Assembly (NCBI GenBank): GCA_011033025.1
Contig: WFMF01000059.1
Location: 620,001 to 684,000 of the forward strand
Direction of reading: 5' to 3'
Source: Beroe forskalii
Lineage: Eukaryota; Ctenophora; Nuda; Beroida; Beroidae
Length of the DNA stretch: 64,000 nucleotides
The position numbers and the translations under genes were made by a program. Of the stretch, positions 56,195-64,000 are shown in pieces. The notes under the pieces are model-generated. The model was not told the origin of the DNA and ran no database searches. It worked only from the letters and a program-made list of their open reading frames with translations. The stretch's first letter is position 1. The number at the start of each line of letters is the position of its first letter.

Positions 56195-59100
56195 TCATTG
56201 GAATCCTAATTGCTTACACAGCCTCACAAGTCCACCTGAAAATATCAAACAATGCATATTTCAACAGTTTTCTAATGACAGTCTTAATTCTATAACAATT
56301 TACATTTTACCATCACCGATAGTATCAACTATCAGTGATGGTCAAAATCATTTTCTGTCGCAGAACTTCTAAACTATCTTGCTAAGCCACCTACCGGAGA
56401 TGGTGTCGAATATGCCAAGTTTCGTCCTCTTGTTGACGCAGAGGAAGTAGAAAGGAATGCCGGTGACGATGGCGCCGATCACAGCTCCGTACTTCACAGC
56501 CAGGTTCTTCCAGTAACCCTCGGACCCCGGACTCTTCTCAAAGAATGGGGAGAGGAGCATGGCAAGAGAGAGGAGGATTTGGAGGATGGGGATCAGGAGG
56601 GGTGCCTGGAAGGGGGACTGTCAGTGTAACTGTAAGGCGATATCATAATACATTCATAGTTTGTGATAAACCCTCCTCTTTTTATACAAAAGGACTGAAA
56701 CTGCTGCGGACTTACCTGCGGAGTAACTAGTTACCTTGAAAGGTCGTCTCATCTCAGGACGTCTCCTCCTGAGCAGAAGCATACCCACGAACACCAGCAC
56801 GAAGAAAGAACCACTGGCAGTACATGACAGTGTCGATAACAACCGTGGCGTGCTTTCCCGCGATAATGTACACAGTGGTGCACAAGAACTGGGGAAATGA
56901 GAGAGGTTACACATATGTGTACAGACCGGTAAAGACGCGCGAAATTGTTTGCTTTTGCCGGAATTTATAAAGAAAGTTGAAGCGCGCAGAGGAAATCGAG
57001 GCCTCTGTCAATCGAGCGGTCTGCACAAATTTGTGTAAATTGTAACACATATGTGTTCAATGGCGATAGTAGCGCACTTGAACAGTGCGGCGGCAGAGAG
57101 AGATTTATTATTTTTTCCAAAAAATGGGCGCGATTATTTTTCAAATTCTCCTCTCCCTTACTCACATTGAATATGATGGCTATGGCAGGAGTTGAGCGGG
57201 AAGGTAGGCAGAGGGACAGAGCTGTGGGGAGGTGGCCGTCGCGAGCACAGGCGTGATAAAACCTGGGGAGTTTAGGATAAAAATCTGGGGAGTTTAGGAT
57301 AAAACCTGGGGAGTTTAAGATAAAACCTGGGGAGTTTAGAATGAAACCTGGGATGTTTATAATGAAACATGGGGAGTTTAAGAGTAAAACCTGGGGAGTT
57401 TGACATTCAGTCTGATGTAAGGGTGTCACAAGGTTCAGAATGATTCATACGTTTTGGTAGAAACGAATGGCGCCCATTGTGTTTAGAAACAGGTAAATCG
57501 CCTACCCTATTCTTACCTTGTGGTGCTGATGGTGTTGCTGGTGACAGCTCCGAAGGTGGCACTCAGGATGCAAAAAGTGGCAAAGAACCACCCCCAGCCG
57601 CCCCACGCCGTCTTGGCGTACAACAGAATGAAAGGTTGTAAGAGAAAGCCAAGTCAAAACGAGGGAGGGTTGTAATATTTCTTAAATGCTTCGATATGAA
57701 CCATGAAATGATAATTCGTTGAGAATCATAAAATGATAATTCATTGACAGTAAACCCAACAGAATAAAAGGAGAGTTGCTGATGTTGTGGGCAATAACAG
57801 GCCCACAGAAGATGGCAGCATTGAAGAGCAGGTAGACAGTGCAGACTACAGATATCCCCAGGAACAAGGAAAGAGGGATGTTCCGGTCAGGATTCAGGAT
57901 CTCCTCAGCCACCCACGATAGGAACGACCTGGGAGAAACATGTGGCTTCGGAGTGGTTTGTTGGTGTAATGGTATCGAGTCTGGCTCGTGATCCCGGCCA
58001 TTTACCGGCCATTTCCACTGAGCTAAAAGTGAGCCCCTGGTTCCTAAATACTAGACAGAGGTCGGAGACCTCCCGTAGTTCGACCACAACTGCCGCCTTA
58101 CCTACGAACTCCACGTGTCTAAATGATATCAAGACAACATTCACCATCCCCCAAACACTCACCATCCCCCAAAGGCCCACATGCTCAGCATTACTCCGTT
58201 GATGGCCCCCAGAGCATTACTTTGCTCAGTGACAAAGGGAGTCTCGTACTGGTGCACCTCCCTGGGGTTTTAGAGTCTGTCAGAAAGGTTGGAAGGGTTA
58301 AAGGGGTTCAAAAAGGGTTAGAGGTGGCTAAACTCACTAACCACACAGTGACTGTGTAGTTTAAACGCATGATTTCAACATATACCAACCTTTAGAAATC
58401 CAGAAGACCCCAATGCCGCAGATAATGAGAACGGCAGTCACCTTGACAACTGCAAAGAGCTGGTTGACCTTGTCTCCGAGCTCTGCACTGATCAGGTTCA
58501 CTAGGGAAGCTATTCCAAGGACCAGGACAGCAAAGGCTGCCTTCACGTAGGGGGATTGGTGCTCCAAATCAGCTTCCAGTGCAGTGGAGTTCTTAGAGTA
58601 GCCTCTGAAGATGGGGGTTAGAATGAGAACAAGAACTAGAGTTACAGAAGTAGAAGTAGAAGTAGAGCTAGAACTAGAATCAGGACTAGAGTTACAACTA
58701 GAAGTAGAAGTAGAGCTAGAACTACAACTAGAGTTACAACTAGAAGTAGAAGTAGAGTTACAACTAGAAGTAGACGTAGAGCTAGATATAGAATCATAAC
58801 TAGAATCAGAATGCTGACAAGAGAAACTAATCTACCCCACTGTTGAATGTTGACGATGACGTATTCTGAGCAGTAAAGAGAGATGGCGGCCAGCCTCCAG
58901 GGTTCAGGATGAGAGTGTTAGTCCACACGAACAGAAAACCGATCAGAGGGCTGTACATCTTAGTGAGGTACGCCTGCTCCCCTCCTAATGGGTTGAAGTG
59001 GGGGTTAGAGAGGGCAATGAGATTGGGGTGAGGGGAAAAAGGTAAGCATTGAGCAGCTAAATCGAGAATCCACACCCAACATCGGCAAGGCAATATGGAA

Positions 59101-61964
59101 AGGTTGAAAAATCCACCACCGTCTTCCAATCAGCCACTGGAAGATTGGTCCAGTGGATTAGCATCTGAGTTATCAGCCCTCTCACAAACCTGAGACAGTG
59201 ATTGAAGTGGCCAGCTCCGCGTAGCAAATAGAACCGAAGAAGGCCACGAGACCCCCCACGAACCACACGATAAGAGACATGAGAGGGCTCTGCCCTGTCT
59301 CGAAGTAGATTAAGTCTGGGAGCATGAACAGTCCCGAACCTGGGAATGGGGGGGGATTAGACAGGGAGACAAACAGAGAGTTTCTATGGCGGCAAGCATG
59401 TCTGTGATTGATGGTAGCTATGACAACAGGCAACGATGCGAACCAAGCTGTGACAACAGACAAAGAAAGAACAGTTCCTACTACAGACCTATTATGGTTC
59501 CCACAACTAGGGATGTTCCTCCAGCCAATGAAATGTTCCGTTTCAAAATGATCTGACTCACGTCCTGACCTGGATCTGCCACGGCACTGTCTTCCCTGCG
59601 GTGTCAGAGTGGTGTCAAAGTGGTGTCAGAATGGAGTGGTGTCAGAGTGACGTGGTGTCAGGATAAAGTGGTGTCAGGGCGAGGTGGTGTCAGAGTGAAA
59701 TCGTGTCAGAGTGGTGTCAGAGTGGTGCCAAAGTGAAGTGGTGTCAGGATGGAGTGGTGTCAGAGTGGTGTCAGGGTGACGTGGTGTCAGGGTGACGTGG
59801 TGTCAGAGTGAAGTGGTGTCAGGGTGGAGTGGTGTCAGAGTGAAGTGGTGTCAGAGTGGAGTGGTGTCAGAGTGAAGTGGTGTCAGAGTGGAGTGGTGTC
59901 AGAGTGGAGTGGTGTCAGAGTGAAGTGGTGTCAGAGTGGAGTGGTGTCAGAGTGGAGTGGTGTCAGAGTGAAATGGTGTCAGAGTGGAGTGGTGTCAGAG
60001 TGAAATGGTGTCTGAGTGGAGTGGTGTCAGAGTGAAATGGTGTCAGGGTGAAGTGGTGTCAGGATAAAGTGGTGTCAGGGTGGAGTGGTGTCAGGGTGGA
60101 GTGGTGTCAGGGTGACGTGGTGTCAGGGTGACGTGGTGTCAGAGTGAAGTGGTGTCAGGGTGGAGTGGTGTCAGAGTGAAATGGTGTCAGAGTGGAGTGG
60201 TGTCAGAGTGAAATGGTGTCAGAGTGGAGTGGTGTCAGAGTGAAGTGGTGTCAGGATAAAGTGGTGTCAGAGTGAAATGGTGTCAGAGTGAAGTGGTGTC
60301 AGAGTGAAATGGTGTCAGGGTGAAATGGTGTCTGAGTGGAGTGGTGTCAGAGTGAAATGGTGTCAGAGTGGAGTGGTGTCAGAGTGAAATGGTGTCTGAG
60401 TGGAGTGGTGTCAGGGTGACGTGGTGTCAGAATGGAGTGGTGTCAGAGTGTAATGGTGTCAGAGTGAAATGGTGTCTGAGTGGAGTGGTGTCAGAGTGAC
60501 GTGGTGTCAGAATGGAGTGGTGTCAGAGTGAAATGGTGTCTGAGTGGAGTGGTGTCAGAGTGAAATGGTGTCTGAGTGGAGTGGTGTCAGAGTGAAATGG
60601 TGTCAGAGTGGAGTGGTGTCAGAGTGAAGTGGTGTCAGAGTGGAGTGGTGTCAGAGTGAAGTGGTGTCAGAGTGAAGTGGTGTCAGAGTGATTTGGTGTC
60701 AGGGTGAAGTGGTGTCAGGATAAAGTGGTGTCAGAGTGAATTGGTGTCTGAGTGGAGTGGTGTCAGAGTGAAATGGTGTCAGAGTGGTGTCAGAGTGGTG
60801 TCAGAGTGATGTGGTGTCAGAGTGAAGTGGTGTCAGAGTGACGTGTTGTCAGAGAGAATTGGTGTCAGCATGAATTGGTGTCAGAGTGGAGTGGTGTCAG
60901 GATGAAGTGATGTCAAACTGGAGTGGTGTAAAACTGGAGTGGTGTCATGTTCATACCGACAGAGGTTTTCTCTGGCATGTTGAGACGTGTGTCGCACCAG
61001 TACAGCCGTTGCTTTGTCATTCTGGATCGCTGCCAACCCGTCACTTTCCTGCGGAGGAAATGTGTAAATCATCAAGTTTCTAGCAGGTTAGGAGATGATT
61101 TCAGAGCTACCCAACTGTGTAATGTCCCACATTCCCTGATTCCCACATTCTCTGTAATATTTGCGAAAGTTTCTCACTTGACAGTCCTGAGTCACATGAT
61201 ATGACGTCACATGAGATGGGTATGACGCAGCGTAGTCAGTATCTAACACTGAGCCGTTAGACAACACGACACAGTCTGGACAAGACATTCAGACGACGGG
61301 TTACAAGAGGACGGGTAGCAATAGGACGGGTTACAATAAGACGGGTGATTGTAGAGCTGTGGAAACAAATTCAGCTGAGAAACTGAGAAACACACAAACT
61401 CCTGTGGTTACTGATTAGCCCTGAATTACACAATCCTGGCAATTATACACGTGGGGTGGGGTAGTTAACGCAAAAACCGGTGTCTCCCATGTTACATGTG
61501 ATAATAACTTTGCAAAGGGTAACTAGGAGGCAAATCCATCTGCTGTGCACCGGCACTGACAAAGCAAGACTCGGAGTTTGATTTAGACATGTGGGTGAAA
61601 TAGCACGGCAACAAGGGGCTTCCAGAGTTTCTGTGAGGACTTGAAGAAGTCGGGAGACCACGTGTACATCAAGAGCACTCTCAAAAACCACTCTGAAATC
61701 AAAACTAACTGAAAAGGGCTCCAGAATGGTCGGCAATCATCTACCACCGGAATATTCACGCTTAGATTCCTCTTGTAAAAGATTTCGTAGGATTGGACAT
61801 AAATCAATCCGCCGTTGGTTTGATGTACCCACTCATTTTAAAGTAACCCCTGCACACCATGAGAGACATAATATTATCTTAACTATACAAAAACTAACAA
61901 ACTAACAACAATGCACACTCACCTCTGTCATTGATCTGGTCAGAGTATCGAGCTCGACAGACAT
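56195..61964 (-). CDS. SLC7/LAT-type amino-acid transporter, 13 exons, two frame breaks
   Basis: Exons (minus): 61964-61923, 61048-60957, 59595-59489, 59339-59190, 58984-58836, 58602-58386, 58261-58163, 57928-~57757, ~57620-57517, 57262-57166, 56888-56735, 56605-56395, 56235-56195; about 544 aa once the two breaks are allowed for. APC-superfamily landmarks: TM1 (NISLAGGTSLVVGTIIGSGL), CYAELATSITVSGGE, SALLGAING-like ALGAINGVMLSMWAFGGW, AEEILNPDRNIPLSL and CARDGHLPTALS. Predicted membrane amino-acid exchanger. The loop before TM4, where LAT proteins carry the Cys that bonds to the SLC3 heavy chain, has no Cys. Exon 5 is one base short (149 instead of 150; around 58893) and exon 11 one base long (154 instead of 153; around 56825). 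Junction 8/9 has no in-frame GT-AG pair. Could be a decaying copy or assembly errors. Confidence 0.75.
57263..57410 (-). repeat. 21-bp minisatellite containing the exon-10 acceptor of the SLC7-type gene
   Basis: Seven units; on the gene strand each reads CTAAACTCCCCAG|GTTTTAT. The real acceptor is CTCCCCAG|GTTTTATCACG, so every unit carries a copy of the acceptor and the first bases of exon 10. 21 bp is seven codons and the frame is open through the array (NSPGFIL repeats) into the exon. Confidence 0.9.
57950..58095 (+). repeat. tRNA-like (SINE-like) segment
   Basis: TTGGTGTAATGGTATCGAGT fits an RNA polymerase III box A (TRGYNNANNNG), and GTAGTTCGACCAC about 110 bp later resembles box B. The spacing is too long for a tRNA gene and no cloverleaf could be drawn; possibly a SINE head. 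In intron 7 of the SLC7-type gene. Confidence 0.3.
58612..58810. repeat. AGAACT/AGAAGT hexamer repeat
   Basis: About 33 units of a 6-bp repeat (TAGAAG, TAGAAC, TAGAGT, TACAAC) in intron 5 of the SLC7-type gene, ending about 25 bp from exon 5 and starting about 10 bp from exon 6. Confidence 0.85.
59600..60952 (+). repeat. 16-bp GTGGTGTCAGAGTGAA minisatellite filling intron 2 of the SLC7-type gene
   Basis: About 80 units of GTGGTGTCAGAGTG(A/G)A with variants (AGGATAAA, GGGTGACG). The array occupies essentially the whole intron, from a few bases beyond the exon-2 donor to the exon-3 acceptor (CTCTGACACCGCAG). On the gene strand each unit is TTCACTCTGACACCAC, with a CTGAC branch-point-like word. 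Confidence 0.92.
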
Positions 61965-62029
61965 GATCACCAGGCTGACTCAACAGGAAGCAAGAGCTCA
62001 AGAGACAGGGGGGCTAGCGTGGCAAACTT

Positions 62030-63530
62030 AGCATTTTCTGCTGGATTGGGCGACTGGTAGATCCGATGGGGGCTTAGAAACACACGAGGAAAGAATTTGC
62101 ACAATATTCAATCATTCGACGTGACAGAAAGTAAAAGAACAATTGAAGGTAGGTGTAATTCAATACTGGTTCTAAGAGCCTGACACACTCGCAGTACCAT
62201 CCCGCTCCTTTGTCCCTGGGAGGTGTAATAATAGTCTAATGGGGCAGCTGATTATCTCATAGGTTATCTCACACTTAAACTAGCACTTTAGTCGTTATCA
62301 ACAGGGCAACACCTGCTCCAACACAGAGTTATTTTAGACCAAAACTCAAAACTCTGACTAAAACTAACTATAAATCTGAATAAAACCCTGAACAGAACCC
62401 TGACTAAAAATCTGAATAGAACTCTGAATAAACTCTGAATAAAACTCTGACTATAGAACCCTGACTAGAACTCTGATTAGAACTCTGACTAAAACTTTGA
62501 CTAAAACTCTGACCAAAACACTACAATTGAGAGTTTTAGTTAGTTCGTGGGAGTAACATTTCACTACCAGTTTATCAGTGGGATGATAATTCCCCATTGA
62601 ATTTCCTTCAGCACCCTGTAGCTAAGGAGGAAAAAGAGACTGTAATTATGCCAGGAGCCACCTGCGGGTGATAAGTATGGCACTCTGGTATTCCTAAGTT
62701 ATTTTAGCTGTGTTTCCTGCTACCAACTGCCAAATACCACATATACGGGGAGGGATGATGGCTGACTGGTGTGCGTTTTAAATTACTCTTAGAGAAAATG
62801 ATAGGAAATCTACAACTCATCAGAACAGGAAGTGTATCAAAGGAGCGCAATACACCGGGTTGAAAGGAGACAGAAAGGGCTTGGCCATAAGAGACTTCAG
62901 AGGGACGTATAATTCTCAACTCTTTCAGAATTTGTACAACTTCGCCATTGTACTTATTTCGTAACAAGGAGGCAGTGACGTGGGTAGGGTTTAACATCCT
63001 CAGTGTAACCGCAAATACACACGAGATACGACAACGTTACTAAGCAACACTCCATGGCAACACTCATAGCAACACACGTAGCAACACTCGTAGCAACACT
63101 CCATGATGCTGATGATCTCGGTGTTGATTTGACGACGTATCAAATAATGAAATACCCTGTCATATCTAATCTTCACGTAAGTGTAATTGTTTTTAATACC
63201 GCACACCCCAAAACCAGGAGACACCTAAAGAATTATTAAACTTTTTATTTTCTAAGGTTTCCTCCTTCAGTAAATAACAAATCACATGATGTGAGTATAG
63301 CAGAGATCATGGAATTTCTTACTAAATTATATCTCACTTCAGCAGCAAATACCAGAAGGTGGGGACTGAGGCCTATAAATATAATACCATATATGGTATG
63401 CTTCACAGTTTTTCATTAGATACAGTTTAATTAAATACATTAAAAACATGGAAGTTAGCAAATATGCAATTAGAACTAATTCGTTTCTTAGGTACAGTTA
63501 ACACTCATCATCAGTCGCATTGAGGATTCA
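62030..63530. other. Region upstream of the SLC7-type gene, no gene seen
   Basis: No exon recognised. Contains a degenerate ACTCTGACTAAAA repeat (62355-62530) and a run of GTAGCAACACTC words (63040-63105) reminiscent of X-box half sites. The SLC7-type promoter should lie near 61965-62300. Confidence 0.5.
62340..62530. repeat. Degenerate AACTCTGACTAAA repeat
   Basis: About 14 units of a 12-14 bp motif (AAACTCTGACTA, GAACTCTGATTA, AACCCTGACTAG). Confidence 0.75.
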
Positions 63531-63534
63531 GGTT

Positions 63535-64000
63535 TAGCATAACGTATCAGGGATACAGCTGTGAGCTGGCATCAGGGATACAGCTGTGAGCTGGCACCAG
63601 GGATACAGCTGTGAGCTGGCATCAGGGATACAGCTGTGAGCTGGCATCAGGGGTATAGCTGTGAGGTGGCATCAGGGATACAGCTGTGAGCTGGCATCAG
63701 GGATACAGCTGTGAGCTGGCATCAGGGATACAGCTGTGAGCTGGCATCAGGGATACAGCTGTGAGCTGGCATCAGGGGTACAGCTGTGTGTGACAGCTGG
63801 AGGTGGCATCAGGGATACAGCTGTGAGCTGGCATCAGGGATACAGCTGTGAGCTGGCATCAGGGATACAGCTGTGAGCTGGCATCAGGGATACAGCTGTG
63901 AGCTGGCATCAGGGATACAGCTTTGAGCTGGCATCAGGGATACAGCTGTGAGCTGGCATCAGGGATACAGCTGTGAGCTGGCATCAGGGATACAGCTGTG
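63535..64000 (+). repeat. 25-bp minisatellite, runs off the window end
   Basis: About 18 units of GGGATACAGCTGTGAGCTGG plus CATCA, highly uniform apart from one disturbed stretch near 63780-63800. Continues beyond position 64000. Confidence 0.93.

Overview
The window is animal (metazoan) nuclear DNA. Genes are split into many short exons with mostly GT-AG splice sites, there is no operon structure, and the proteins (GAPVD1-type RasGAP/VPS9 protein, IQ/ankyrin IQANK1-type protein, SLC7 transporter, SUEL-type lectin, C2H2 zinc-finger protein) are animal families. The divergence of these proteins suggests an invertebrate or early-branching animal; the phylum cannot be fixed from sequence alone. 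I assembled six genes by joining exons with matching splice phase, plus one short unrecognised gene.

Layout. 1-3060: no gene, short repeats and one small inverted-repeat element. 3061-12450 (-): secreted SUEL/rhamnose-binding-type lectin, five coding exons. 12.5-16.1 kb: divergent intergenic region with a hairpin-rich element, a CpG-rich block and a 40-bp-arm palindrome. 16115-26345 (+): GAPVD1-like Rab5/Ras regulator, 26 exons. 26.3-31.9 kb: intergenic, minisatellite and a roughly 454-bp tandem repeat with corrupted-looking copies. 31865-33235 (+): unrecognised four-exon gene. 33.7-39.3 kb: very large 20-bp minisatellite. 40141-43258 (+): YtcJ-like amidohydrolase, four exons. 43407-53874 (-): IQANK1-like gene, convergent with the amidohydrolase, carrying a zinc-finger gene (48814-51250, +) inside one intron. 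54.6-55.2 kb: foldback elements. 56195-61964 (-): SLC7/LAT-type amino-acid transporter with two single-base frame breaks. 62-64 kb: no gene, a 25-bp minisatellite runs off the end.

The most unusual content is in the repeats. Two arrays of a 78-bp unit, in introns of two different genes 20 kb apart, look derived from 5S ribosomal RNA: each unit keeps the internal promoter region including TACTTGGATGGGTGACCG. Several other intronic minisatellites start exactly at an exon boundary, and their unit contains the splice donor or acceptor itself, so the introns hold many copies of a potential splice site. A few introns are flanked by short direct repeats and keep the reading frame only if spliced without a GT donor. 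The genes themselves are unrelated in function; there is no sign of a joint pathway.
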